Below, one piece after another: positions 10,391 to 19,883 of a stretch of 64,000 nt of DNA. Both the position numbers and the translations under genes were made by a program. Below the pieces are notes generated by a model, which was not told the DNA's origin, ran no database searches, and was given only the letters and a program-made list of their open reading frames with translations. This DNA comes from a virus. The stretch spans positions 24,812-88,811 of the IMG/VR virus record IMGVR_UViG_3300045125_000073, one strand, 5' to 3'. Within the stretch, counting starts at the first letter, position 1; the number at the start of each line of letters is the position of its first letter.

Positions 10391-11001
10391 TCTATTAAAT
10401 CCTCACTCATTCCTAGATTCTTTAATGCTTGTTTCTTTGAATCAACATCAGCCAGCCCCATCACAATATAACTGTTTTCGTTGCCATCTCCGGGCCATAC
10501 ACAATATTCTGGGCCTAAAATTTCATAACAAAACCATCTTTTTGATAAAAACTATGAAGAATTCCAACAAGAGCTTCATGATCAAACCACTGTCCACTTG
10601 CTGCCATTTTTCTAGCTAAAAATGTCCAATGCTGTAAAAATTCTAATGATTTTGAATTAAATGCAAAATATATGGGAGAAGCTTTTGCTGCATGTAATTT
10701 ATTCATAGAGCATGCTACCGCTAAATCAGTATTGCCCTCAAACAAATCAAAAACATGTAGTTGTTTTCTTACGTCTGAATCTATATCTAGCCAAACAACA
10801 GGCTTCTGTTTTTCTATTAATAATTTGTAAATAAATTGTGGTTTGCTTAAACAGTTTTGTTGATACGAACCCAATGATGTTTTTCTCGTATATCGTATGG
10901 TACACGAAGAGCATCTAACTGTTGCTTTAAACGTTTTGCGTGATCGCTATAGTACGTTTTTCCGTCTATATCACTATAAAAAGAAATCACTTCAGTTTTC
11001 A
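10374..11001 (-). CDS. Nucleotide-diphospho-sugar transferase-like protein
   Basis: Three frames join into about 205 residues: MKTEVISFYSDIDGKTYYSD, then KPQFIYKLLIEKQKPVVWLD with IDSDV (a WLDxDxD metal site), SMNKLHAAKASPIYFAFN, WFDHEALVGILHSF, and a C-terminus reaching a stop at 10374. The WLDID motif and the later WFDHEAL are typical of nucleotide-diphospho-sugar transferases acting on proteins or glycans. It is the first gene of the sugar cassette, directly downstream of regA, so cassette transcription may continue from the replication operon. Confidence 0.65.
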
Positions 11002-11004
11002 TGG

Positions 11005-11409
11005 TTAAGAGTTTCCTATATGATATTTAGGCACAAGTTGCCAGTCTTTCTTTTCTTTATGCGGAATAATTTTTAGTTGAGCTAAAGAAATAATAGGAGA
11101 AGTGTATTCTTCTGAATCTACAGCCTCTACTAGCCCCCATTCCACGAGAAGTTTTACAATCATGTTACGATCGACCCAGATCTGTATCATCTATATCTGT
11201 TTCAAGACCATCCAGATCTAACATTTCTTTAAAGTGCATAATAGCGTATCGTCCACGCTTGTGGAGGATGTGGCAACTTTGATACAGCTTTTTTCTTTCT
11301 TAGACGATACACCCATTCGGGTAAGAGTCTCTTTAACCTTGAGGAAATCGTCTTTAGTTTTTAGCCGAACTTCCACTCCAAGGCCATCAAAAATATCTTC
11401 GGGTTCCAT
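11005..11409 (-). CDS. regA: RegA translational repressor
   Basis: The joined protein of about 134 residues includes DDFLKVKETLTRMGV, SCHILHKRGRYAIMHFKEML and KKDWQLVPKYHIGN, which follow T4 RegA (for example DFLKVKETLTRMG and LVPKYTIGN) closely. A frame change lies near 11275 and a second near 11185. RegA binds the initiation region of many early phage mRNAs and blocks translation. Its place directly after gp62 is the normal T4 order. A few extra N-terminal residues (MEPEDIFDGLG) precede the T4-like start. Confidence 0.93.
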
Positions 11410-11447
11410 AATAATCCGCTTTCATTTAAAATTTCAGTAACACGGAA

Positions 11448-11843
11448 TTATTTAGGAATTTTAGTATTTGTGCCACCCTGATCCAATAGGTCAGAAATTA
11501 CTTTCCAATCTTGTTCGGAAATCAAATCCATAACCTGTTTGGCCTTGGTATGAGAATAACCGTATAGTGTCTTTAATGCGTCTATACGATCATTAGACTC
11601 GTCCTTGATCCATTTACTGAACCGTTTACGAGCTCGGGCAGACACCCGAAGAAAGTCGTACTGAAGCTTTTTACCCAGACCTGGTAGACGATTCATTTCG
11701 TTTGCCAGAAAGATGGTATCAGAAAAGTACGAAAGACCGCGATTAGCTAGAAACGGATTGTACTCCCGTTCACACCCGGGATCTTCGTCCATAAGTGGAA
11801 TTTTTGTTTGATTTATGGAATTTAAAAAGTCAAACGGATTCAT
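11448..11843 (-). CDS. 62: Clamp loader small subunit gp62
   Basis: An intact 131-residue frame: MNPFDFLNSINQTKIPLMDE, SYFSDTIFLANEMN, KKLQYDFL and RKRFSKWIKDES. This is the short form of gp62 found in T4-like cyanophages and shares the PFLxNRxLSYF and RKRFAKW-type features I associate with that group; the match with T4 gp62 itself is weak. gp62 pairs with gp44 to load the gp45 clamp. Its ATG overlaps the stop of the upstream methyltransferase gene in a TAATG. Confidence 0.85.
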   Translation of the reverse strand: MNPFDFLNSINQTKIPLMDEDPGCEREYNPFLANRGLSYFSDTIFLANEMNRLPGLGKKLQYDFLRVSARARKRFSKWIKDESNDRIDALKTLYGYSHTKAKQVMDLISEQDWKVISDLLDQGGTNTKIPK

Positions 11844-12405
11844 TATAATTTCCTAGCAGCCCAAGACATTTCAAATCCGCCCATAATCAGTTCATTTGGT
11901 TTATTAGCAAAAAATTCATCCACTGCCTTTATTACTCCCGGCCAACCATGAGAGTAATCGTGGCCGCAGAAATATCCACCACTTTTTACTTTAGGATACC
12001 ACAACTCTAAATCTTCTTTAACGGCTTCATATTCATGAGCAGCATCAATAAAAATTCCATCTATACTATTGTCTGCAAACAATTGAGACGCTTCTTTAGA
12101 AGTCATTTGTAAAGCTTTGAATTTGTCTCCAACTGGAGCTAAATTTTTTTAAATTCTTCAAACAAAGTATCATTGATAACTGCTGTCTCGTTTTTATGCT
12201 CGTCACTACCTTTCCAAGTATCAACCGCATAAATATTAAAATTTTTATTGTTATTAATTGTTTCTACAATAAAATACGATAAACTTTTTCCCTTCCATAC
12301 CCCAACCTCAACAAATACTCCATTTTCGGGTAGTACTTCTACTAATTTAGTATACAATTGGGGAAAAGTAAACCACCCTTCTAAATTTTCATAAAAATGT
12401 TTCAT
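11843..12405 (-). CDS. Class I SAM methyltransferase inserted between gp62 and gp44
   Basis: Two frames joined near 12125 give about 187 residues: LPENGVFVEVGVWKGKSLSY (SAM-binding loop VEVGVWKGKS), IYAVDTWKGSDEH, DGIFIDAAHEYEAVKEDLEL and GGYFCGHDYSHGWPGVIKAV. These fit the Methyltransf_24 family, often acting on sugars or small acceptors. Its place inside the clamp-loader operon is unusual; T4 has no gene there. It overlaps gp62 by one codon. Substrate unknown: it may belong functionally with the sugar cassette. Confidence 0.82.
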
Positions 12406-12431
12406 AATGTATTATTCCTTAAATTTATAAA

Positions 12432-13393
12432 TTATTCTTTAAACTCGCAGTTCATCATCAGTTCCACCATAAACGCACACAGATTAATCTCTTGATCGGC
12501 CACAAACGCAGCTCTTGTATTGGTACTCGCCAATAACCACAACCGCCTGAGGAATGCTCTTGGGGTCTAGATGCTCGTATAAGCCATCGTAGACCTTCCT
12601 AAACACGTCCTGAGGGCTGTTGTCTAGATTGTTGGCTACCCATTTACGAATCTCTGTAAAGTTCTTGGTCTTGAGGAACCCCATCAGCTCCTTGATATTG
12701 AGTTCTCCAGCCGTACTAAGAATTCCGATATCAATAACTCCAGCAGCAGAGTACCGTTGGAGTTCATTCAGAGTACGACGAAAATCTGGAAAATATTTGA
12801 CCACGACCTTGGACAGTACCTTGAGATCATACTTCAATACCTTCTTCGTCCAGAATACCTTGGCAACGAGTTAGGAACTGTTTTGCCAGTTCGGGGCGTT
12901 CCTTGGCCGGGAAGTTAAAATCAATAACTGTGCAACGAGAATGAATAGGCTCAATGATACGGTTCTTGTAGTTACAGGTCAAGATAAACCGACACGTCTT
13001 GGCAAACTCTTCAATAGCTCCTCGAAGGGCAGGCTGAATGCTCTGGGCGTTGGAGTAATCAAACTCGTCCAGAATAACAATCTTTTGCTTGGCTCCTTCT
13101 GACAAAGACACCGTACTGGCAAACTGCCTGATCTTGGTTCGTAGAGTATCAATATTACCGTCTTCAGAACAGTTGATCAGGATGTAGTCTGCACCTAGTT
13201 GAGTACACAGAGCCTTGAGCCACGGTAGTCTTGCCCATACCGGGCTTACCTGCTAGGAGCAGATTAGGACATTCCCCAGATTCTACGATAGCATTAAACG
13301 TATCCTTGAGATCTTGGGAAGAACGCAGTGATCAATGAGTGCAGGACGGTACTTCTCTACAAGAAGACCGATAGAATCGTTTGCGGTTAGCAT
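12432..13393 (-). CDS. 44: Clamp loader large subunit gp44 (AAA+ ATPase)
   Basis: Joined from several frames: start MLTANDSIGLLVEKYRP, Walker A LLLAGKPGMGKTTVA near 13265, NCSEDGNIDTLRTKI, Walker B VILDEFDYSNAQSIQPALRG, an SRC arginine-finger motif in IEPIHSRCTVIDF, and a C-terminal collar ending MVELMMNCEFKE. This is the phage RFC-like ATPase that, with gp62, opens and loads the gp45 ring at primer ends. Frame changes lie near 13335, 13215, 13110-12830 and 12500. Stop at 12432 is chosen because it restores a family-like end. Confidence 0.93.
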
Positions 13394-13394
13394 A

Positions 13395-14082
13395 TTATCC
13401 CTTGTAGGTGCTGCTGGCATCCATAGCCACCCAATACGTCAGCGGACGACTGGCGTGTGTAAACTGACCAATTACGCTCTTGGAAAGAGCAACACGGTAA
13501 TCACCGTCTAGCATCTTCATGTTTTCCATCTTGAAGTTAAACGAAAACTCTGCTTCGTTCTTGTTTTCACCAACCTCAATAGAAAACACGTTACAAGTTG
13601 GATCCTTGAGATCACGAACCACGGCCATAACACTTTTCATTATCGGATACAAAACACAAATCCGGATTGCCCAGAACTGCTGCTGCTCGTTGAAGTTCCT
13701 TGAAGTCATCCGCAGTAAGATCAAACTCCACTGCTGATTCGATCTTCTTAATGCTCTTGGTTGGATACGAAAGAAGCTTGGGATCAGAGTAGTAGTACTT
13801 CACTGTGGAACCACGAGTGCCAGTGATTGTCATGTATTTGTCTTCAAACGTAAACTCCGGTTCTTGAAATAGAGAAATTACACCAAGAAGCTTGTTAAGA
13901 TCCCAGATACCAAATTCGGTGTCAAAAGATTCTTCAACTTCCACCTCTGCCATAATATTCTTGGTAGGAGACATTGTTGTAATCTTCGACCCGGCCTTTA
14001 CGTACAGATTAGAATTAATACCACTGAAATTCTTGAGAATGTTCAGGGTGTCCTTAGAGATTGTTGTTGCCGCTTTAGTCAT
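13395..14082 (-). CDS. 45: Sliding clamp gp45
   Basis: Begins MTKAATTISKDTLNILKNFS and continues with IMAEVEVEESFDTEFGIWDL, FEDKYMTITGTRGSTVKYYY, and after a frame change near 13625 VMAVVRDLKDPTCNVFSIEV, ending LTYWVAMDASSTYKG. About 228 residues, the T4 gp45 length. It forms the trimeric ring that tethers the polymerase and, in T4, also activates late transcription with gp33 and gp55. It ends two bases before gp44 starts. Confidence 0.93.
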
Positions 14083-14097
14083 AATATAAATTTCCTT

Positions 14098-14283
14098 TTA
14101 TTTATCAAATCGTTCAAAGTTTTCAAAATCTTCATTATCTGGAATGTGTCCATGGCGCAGATCATTCAACCATCCGTTTTGGTTTGGCTTGCGTCCACGC
14201 TTTTTCTTTCTTCGTGCAGCAGCTTCTTTTTGTTCGCGCCTCCAACGTTCGTATTCCGATTCAGGTTCTGGTGTATACATCAA
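14098..14283 (-). CDS. Small basic protein with an AT-hook-like motif
   Basis: A complete 61-residue frame between gp45 and RNase H. The middle is very basic, AARRKKKRGRKPNQNGW, including RGRKP, which resembles an AT-hook core, and the end is acidic (DNEDFENFERFDK). Such a protein could bind AT-rich DNA or RNA polymerase. T4 has small genes (including rpbA) near this place, but I do not recognise homology. Its ATG overlaps the RNase H stop. Confidence 0.6.
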   Translation of the reverse strand: MMYTPEPESEYERWRREQKEAAARRKKKRGRKPNQNGWLNDLRHGHIPDNEDFENFERFDK

Positions 14284-15130
14284 AACTCCTCTAAATGTGG
14301 CATAAGAGTCTTCAGTTTATGGTCAATAAAATACTGAAGCAGCTTATCTCTGCCTTTTCCTTTCTGAGATTCATAAGTTTCTAAAATGCGATCTTGTAGA
14401 TCTTGGGGTACATTACTCATATCGATCAGAGTGCTATTCCTAATATATTTAGGATCTGTATAAAATGAAGACGACTCAGAATCTTTCTTTAATTGCTCGA
14501 TTCGTTTTTGTGTCATTCGTGCCTGACGTTTACCGTCTATAACAAACGTATCATCATCACTCAACATGTTGGGAATACCATCGCTTGAGTCGCCACCGAT
14601 AACGTGTTCAAAAAGAAATCCTCGTGGATCAGCACACGTAAGATATTTATCTGTTGTAGGGCCGTATTGACTAACATTTGGAAAAATTTGTAGCTGTTGA
14701 AAGTCTTTATCGTTTGAAACAATTAAGGATCTTTTCTGTTTGTGAATACGTCTTGCAAAGTAGTATAGATGACATCATCCGCTTCTGCTCCTTGCAGTCT
14801 AATACTGGGATACGGAAAGACTGTCTTTAATTTCTTCACGAAGAGTGTCTAGCACATCAAAAACTGCCTTCCACTCTTCTGCTTTTTTGCCGCTTGTTGC
14901 TTCTTGCGATTTTGCTTTGTAATACGGAAAAAATTCACGTCGCCAATAGTTATTGCCATCATTACAGAGAATCATTTCTCCGTATTGAGCGAAACTTTGG
15001 TGCGGTATTTACGGTAAGTATTCAGGACGGTGTGGCGGATGTAATCTTCGTTTAGAGGCTCGCCATCTTTAGATGCCTGAAAAATATTTGCCAGAATAAT
15101 CTGGTTATTGTCGATAAGTACACATGTTTT
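14280..15130 (-). CDS. rnh: T4-type RNase H (5'-3' exonuclease, FEN-1 family)
   Basis: Recognised by LIDNNQIILANIFQASKDG (first acidic strand), GNNYWRREFFPYYKAKSQ, SNDKDFQQLQIFPNVSQYGP, VIGGDSSDGIPNMLSD (helix-hairpin-helix and metal site) and the long C-terminus ending TLMPHLEEF. T4 Rnh removes RNA primers from lagging-strand fragments. At least four frame changes occur between 14580 and 15010. The exact start is uncertain because the region upstream of 15120 is itself frame-shifted; I place it near 15130. Confidence 0.85.
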
Positions 15131-15155
15131 AAATATACCACATAAAATACAGAAG

Positions 15156-15480
15156 TCAAAAGATTTGTACCCATTGTTCAGAATCTGTGTCTTTAATGTA
15201 TTTGTACAATTCTTCCAGTATCGGGATTATACCACTCATCTCCCTGAACTACACGAGATGGATGGGGTTATGAAATTAAAAAATGTAACAGTTGTTCCAT
15301 TTCTTTCATTAGAAAGTGGTTCCCAACCTGATCCTTTATGTTCTGGAGATTTACAAAGATCTGGATTTCTGGTTGCAATATATGCTTCTCCGTTTTTATA
15401 TACAATATCACCTTCTGTGTATTGGAATACAGTTTCCGGATGTATCTGTTACTCTAAAAATTACAGGAACATTAGCCATT
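15156..15480 (-). CDS. Small protein resembling phage virion/fibre add-on domains
   Basis: Joined from MANVPVIFRVTDTSGN, then ETVFQYTEGDIVYKNGEAYI with ATRNPDL, ERNGTTVTFFNF, and THPSRVVQGDEWYNPDTGRI with a final YIKDTDSEQWVQIF. The first half resembles carbohydrate-binding type 5/12 modules (YxxGDIVxYNGxxY), the second half the GDEWYxPxTGxxYxY motif widespread at ends of phage tail proteins. So a structural, glycan-facing protein sits inside the replication block. The ATG overlaps the stop of the next gene (ATGGCTAATG). Confidence 0.6.
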
Positions 15481-16212
15481 AAGAATTTCCTTAAATTCCT
15501 CTAAGGTAGTTATCATTTGCTTAATTTTGCGTTTACCAAGGAATGAAAACCCTTCTTTAAGGTCTACGTCTTGGCCTTTATATGCTGTCTTCAGTTCTTT
15601 AATATGAGGATCTAATACTTTAGCAAGACGCTTATAGTGTACTGGTTTGATACCCTCACCACGAAGCCATTCTGTGTGATCCACATTTTTTAGACCATCA
15701 CGTATTGCCAAATCGTAAAAATGATCAATACGGCCTTCAATTACGGCCATGTATTCTATGCTTTTCTTTAGAATACGCTCTTGAACATTTACCTTTTCCT
15801 TATTAGGATCTTCAACCTTAGCTGGACGAACTAGACCTTGATGGATAATCTGATCTACATTCTTCTTGATCATATCCAACGTTTCAGGACGAAGTTTGCC
15901 TCCCAAATTCATGATTCGGCAACGACTGCCAATGTACATAAACTCCATAGCATTGATATCGCATGCTGCAGCCGCCTTGATATCTTTCTTTGAATAATTG
16001 TTTTTCATCATCCAATCGATGACCCAAGGCTTGCACATATTATTGTCGCAAGAATAACTGTACCAGTTAATAGCCCGTAGGATCTTGGTATCATATTCTT
16101 CTGGTGTTAACTTGTCTGCATCCTTCCATACAGGCTCGCTACCCATAATTAACGAGTCTACAGAATCTCCCCTACCGATACGGCGTGACACCTTTTTCTT
16201 TTTCTTTTTCAT
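15472..16212 (-). CDS. Conserved T4-like phage protein of unknown function next to gp46
   Basis: An intact 246-residue frame, one of the longest unbroken ones here. It starts with a lysine run (MKKKKKKVSRR), then INWYSYSCDNNMCKPWVIDW, AAAACDINAMEFMYIGSRCR and IEYMAVIEGRIDHFYDLAIR. Predominantly helical character. I believe similar proteins occur beside gp46 in marine T4-like phages, but I do not know a function. It overlaps both neighbours by a few bases, so it is translated with the gp46/47 recombination operon. Confidence 0.7.
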   Translation of the reverse strand: MKKKKKKVSRRIGRGDSVDSLIMGSEPVWKDADKLTPEEYDTKILRAINWYSYSCDNNMCKPWVIDWMMKNNYSKKDIKAAAACDINAMEFMYIGSRCRIMNLGGKLRPETLDMIKKNVDQIIHQGLVRPAKVEDPNKEKVNVQERILKKSIEYMAVIEGRIDHFYDLAIRDGLKNVDHTEWLRGEGIKPVHYKRLAKVLDPHIKELKTAYKGQDVDLKEGFSFLGKRKIKQMITTLEEFKEILNG

Positions 16213-17939
16213 ACAATTCTACTGAAGTTCTTTTTCTTGTCAAATTGAACAACGTGATTGAATCTATCTAGTAGTTGGTCCGTCTTATGGCTGATCACAT
16301 AAACGTTTGCACGAGCACCAAAACTAGACAGCAGTTTCATCAGCTCATCCACTCCACCACTGTCCAAACTGGAATCAAATACTTCATCCAGAATAAGCAG
16401 ATTAGTATTGACACTGTTCTTCAACTTTGCGATCTCTCGCCATGTCAGAAGCAGTGCCAGATCGATCCTCATCTTCTCGCCTTCGCTAAACGATTCGTAA
16501 CAGAACTCGTCACGATGGCGGCTCTTGATAACTTCATTAAACTCCTCGTCTAGATGAAAATTTGCGTAGAAGTCCATGTTGTTCAGATACTTGTTCACGT
16601 ACTTGTTGATTAGTGGAATATAATATTTCACAATCTTAGCTTTGATTCCACTGTCCTTGAACAGGAATACCAGTTTATCATAAGAACGAAGCGTGTCAAG
16701 TGCTTTTTGTTTTTTTCTAAAAGTTTTCCTTGTTTAGACAGCAGATCAGAAAGACGATCTTGTGCTTCTTGAATTTTAGCTTGAGTATCTGCAGTTTCTA
16801 CAACAGTCAGCATCTCTTGATCCAAACGTTCATTAAGTTTGATCAGAGACTCCATGGTTTGTTCTTTTAGCAGAAGCTTTGATAATTAAGTCATTAAGTT
16901 TATTCTGAACAGACGTGACTCTTGTTCAGATTATTTTTAGACATATTGATGGCTTCTTTTATACGGTCCAACGAGCGACGGTGTTCTTGGGCCTTCTCAG
17001 ACTTTTCTGAGATTACTGTCTCTTTGTGTTCTTTGCTGATGGTCTGCTTACAAGTTGGGCAACTGTGGTTTTTCTCGAAAAACTGGATGTCTGTCTTGTA
17101 CGCTTTCAATGGTGTTCTCAAGTTTAAACAACACAATCTGCTGCTTCTTGAGTTCCGCATTAATCTGATCTCCTGGTTCAATTTCCGTCTCTAGTTCTTT
17201 CATGGACTTTTGAAGAGTTTTAATTTCTTTAGACAACCCCTTAATTGTCTCGGTGTTTTCTTCCAGAGTCTTTTTACGATCCGCCACACGATCTGAGGTA
17301 TTGCGCTGGTACGACTCTAACTACCTCTTTGGTTGCATGATACTTTCTCATTTACCAATAATAGCTCAGACTCTACAGCTTGCAGGTTGCCTTTGGCAGT
17401 GCCTATTTTGGTTTTCAGAACGCCATTCATCTCTGAGAAAATACCAATGTCTAGAATATTCTCAATAACAAGACGGCGATCTGCAGGTGTTAACTGCATA
17501 AATGGAATAAACGAAGACGAACCTAACACAACCACCTGAGAGAATGTCTTGTGGTTCATGCCCACAATTTGTTCTTCTAGAATCTTCTGGTAGTCTTTAC
17601 TCTTAGCGTCTTCGTTTACTAGTTCATCGTCTTTATAGATTTTAAATACTTTGGGTGATAGACCACGAACGACTTTATATTCTGTTTTTCCAATACTAAA
17701 TTCTAGTTCAACAACACAGTTTTTCTTGTTGATGCTGTTTACCAGTTGAGGAATGTTCATGTTACGGAACGGTTTTCCGAACAGCGCAAAGCTAGATAGA
17801 GTCTAGAAACGCAAACGATTTACCGTTGCCATTAGAACCGCACACAAGAGTTGTGTTGTTTTTATTCAAGTTAATTTCAGTAAATGTATTACCGAAAGAA
17901 CCAAAGTTTTTAAAACGAACCAGTCTTGAATGTTATCAC
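16209..17939 (-). CDS. 46: Recombination endonuclease subunit gp46 (SbcC/Rad50-like ATPase)
   Basis: N-terminal ATPase half: FKNFGSFGNTFTEINLN and a Walker A region CGSNGNGKS near 17840, QVVVLGSSSFIPFMQLTPAD. Middle: coiled coil with a CPTC zinc hook (HSCPTCKQTISKEHK). C-terminal half: CYESFSEGEKMRIDLALLLT (signature) and LLILDEVFDSSLD (Walker B). The order matches T4 gp46. At least six frame changes. The likely start is GTG at 17939, overlapping the gp47 stop as GTGA. With gp47 it resects DNA ends for recombination-dependent replication and degrades host DNA. Confidence 0.94.
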
Positions 17940-18980
17940 TCTAAACTCTCCATATAAATTTCACGAACAATATTCTTTAACTCTTCTTTATTGTCCGATT
18001 CCATACCATCGATCTCTCGGTTAATTGAGGTTGAGAGTATCATCAGTAATATCCAATTCTGGTTCGTCTCCAGCCCTTTTCACTAAGATCTTCAATAATA
18101 CTAACACTGGCTGGTTCCACAGCATACAACGAATCCAGGAACTGGTCAAATTTTATTTCACTCTTTTTTTCGTAAACTATTACCTTTACGTAAGTTCCTT
18201 TATATTTGAGCCGGATCAAAATCCTGAATTAGTGTACCGTTTCTCCATTCAATATTGTGAAATATTTTCATTTGTATTTTGTATAAACTGTAGTTCTCGG
18301 GTTTCTGTGTCTAAAATATGAAACCCTTTGGTTTCATTTGTGTCTACAATGGTCATCTGATATTGGGTGCCTGTGTAATGCACATTTCCTTTGGAACTCT
18401 TTCTTGTGAAAATGGCCGGACAGCACCAGATCAAATTTCTCTAGGAACTTGTCGTCCATGCCCTCACCAAACTTTACACCAGGCATTACTTCGTATCCAG
18501 TTAATTCCAAATGGCCTGCAAGAATGGTTGCTTTAGATATCAGCAATCTTTTGCATAAATGGTTTTTGATTTTCTTCGTTGATCCACGGTACTAGTCAAA
18601 ATAGACGCACCATTAAAACACACTTCTGTGACATCTTCGTATAGATGAAATGATGGATGGCATCCACCAAGAACTTCTTTGGGAGAATTCAGGCGATTGG
18701 TATTCTTGTAAAACACATCGTGATTACCAAGAATGCAGTGAAGCTCCACGCCATTCTTATCAAACCATTCAATAAACCGCTTCTTGGTGTGGTGAAGTGT
18801 ATTAAAGTTAATAAACTTACGCCTGTCAAACAGATCACCCAGATGAAGAACTTTGGTAATTCCATGCTCTTTGAGATACGGAAAAAACTGGTCTTCAAAG
18901 AACTTTAAGAAATGATTTAAAAACAGTGGAGAATCTCCACGTGCCCCAAAATGGGTGTCACTAATTACTGCAATTTTCAT
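17936..18980 (-). CDS. 47: Recombination endonuclease subunit gp47 (SbcD/Mre11-like)
   Basis: MKIAVISDTHFGARGDSPLF starts the calcineurin-like nuclease, with GDLFDRRKF, ILGNHDVFYKN, AGHLELTGYEVMPGVKF and VLSGHFHKK giving the five metal-binding motifs of Mre11/SbcD. The end is DGMESDNKEELKNIVREIYM with a TGA at 17936. Frame changes near 18590, 18400 and 18100-18030. The reading frame runs without a stop from the upstream gp55 gene through this ATG; see the separate finding. Confidence 0.93.
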
Positions 18981-19573
18981 GATTTCTTGACGACGCTTTT
19001 TGCGTTTCTTTGGTTCATACTTTTCAATATCACGTTCAGAAATGCTAAAATGTTCGGTTAATGCTTCTCGTTCATTTGATTTATCAAAATAATTTTCTTT
19101 AAACCACTTGTGTAGTGTACCATCATCCATGTTTTCTGTCAACTTAAATTTTATATATGCTTGTTTTTTTCGCGTTCTATTCGTCGTAAGAAATGCGTAA
19201 TATATTATTTGAGTAAAATATGAAAATGGATTTTTTGATTTTCTTGGATTAAAGTTATGAGCGTACATCAAGCAGTTTTCTATTCCGTCACCAATCATTT
19301 CATCCTTGTACGGATAATTCATAAAATTAGATTTAGAACATAATCGTTCTGCTATTTTTAAAAACAACTTCCAATATATTCTAGAAACAGGAGGTCGTTC
19401 ATCACCACTATCTTCTGCTTCGCGTATTTCTTTTTTCCATTTAATCATTTCTGTCTAAAAACTTGTTTGTTGTCAACGTAATGATCGTTATTTAATTCTT
19501 TTTCTACTATTTTTTCTATTTTTTCTTCTGTTATTTTTTTCTTAACTTTTTTAGTTTTTCCACTTGACATCAT
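18981..19573 (-). CDS. 55: Late transcription sigma factor gp55
   Basis: About 195 residues. The start MMSSGKTKKVKKKITEEKIE is lysine-rich, then after a frame change near 19450 come MNYPYKDEMIGDGIENCLMY, HNFNPRKSKNPFSYFTQIIY and TRKKQAYIKFKL, which match the sigma region 2-like core of T4 gp55 (EMIADGIEA, NFDETKYKNPHAYITQ). It recruits host RNA polymerase to TATAAATA promoters. In this sequence its frame has no stop before gp47; a frame one base off ends in an ATGA overlap, so a lost base is the simplest explanation. Confidence 0.9.
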
Positions 19574-19620
19574 GTAAAATTCCTGTTATAATATATTGTC
19601 TGAGTAAAAAAAGAATTAGA

Positions 19621-19845
19621 TTAACGGTAATCGTCTGAAGAAGGATCGGCATTCCAATCCGTCCAGTCGTTACCTAGATTCTTTTTACCTTTCTTATTAC
19701 CCGTAAACTTATTGGGATGCATTCCTTCACCATTTTCATTGGTGATTTCATTTATCATTTCACCAAATTCTTTTCGACTCAGCAATCCTGAGCGAAGAAG
19801 TTCTACGATTACTTCTGGTGAAAATACCAAGTTCATAAACACCAT
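19621..19845 (-). CDS. Small protein of unknown function
   Basis: A complete 74-residue frame: VFSPEVIVELLRSGLLSRKE at the start, a middle rich in Lys, Gly and Asn (HPNKFTGNKKGKKNLG) and an acidic, tryptophan-containing end DWTDWNADPSSDDYR. A stop lies just upstream of the ATG, so the start at 19845 is likely. I do not recognise it. It lies between gp55 and another unknown gene in the late/recombination operon. Confidence 0.6.
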   Translation of the reverse strand: MVFMNLVFSPEVIVELLRSGLLSRKEFGEMINEITNENGEGMHPNKFTGNKKGKKNLGNDWTDWNADPSSDDYR

Positions 19846-19883
19846 TTTATCATCTTTTCGAGGTTTTGCAAGATTCTTTTAAG

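Noticed and set aside
15108-15482. Plus-strand 124-codon frame as a gene
   Set aside because: The minus strand of the same interval encodes a coherent virion-like small protein with overlapping stop and start, so the plus frame is a shadow.
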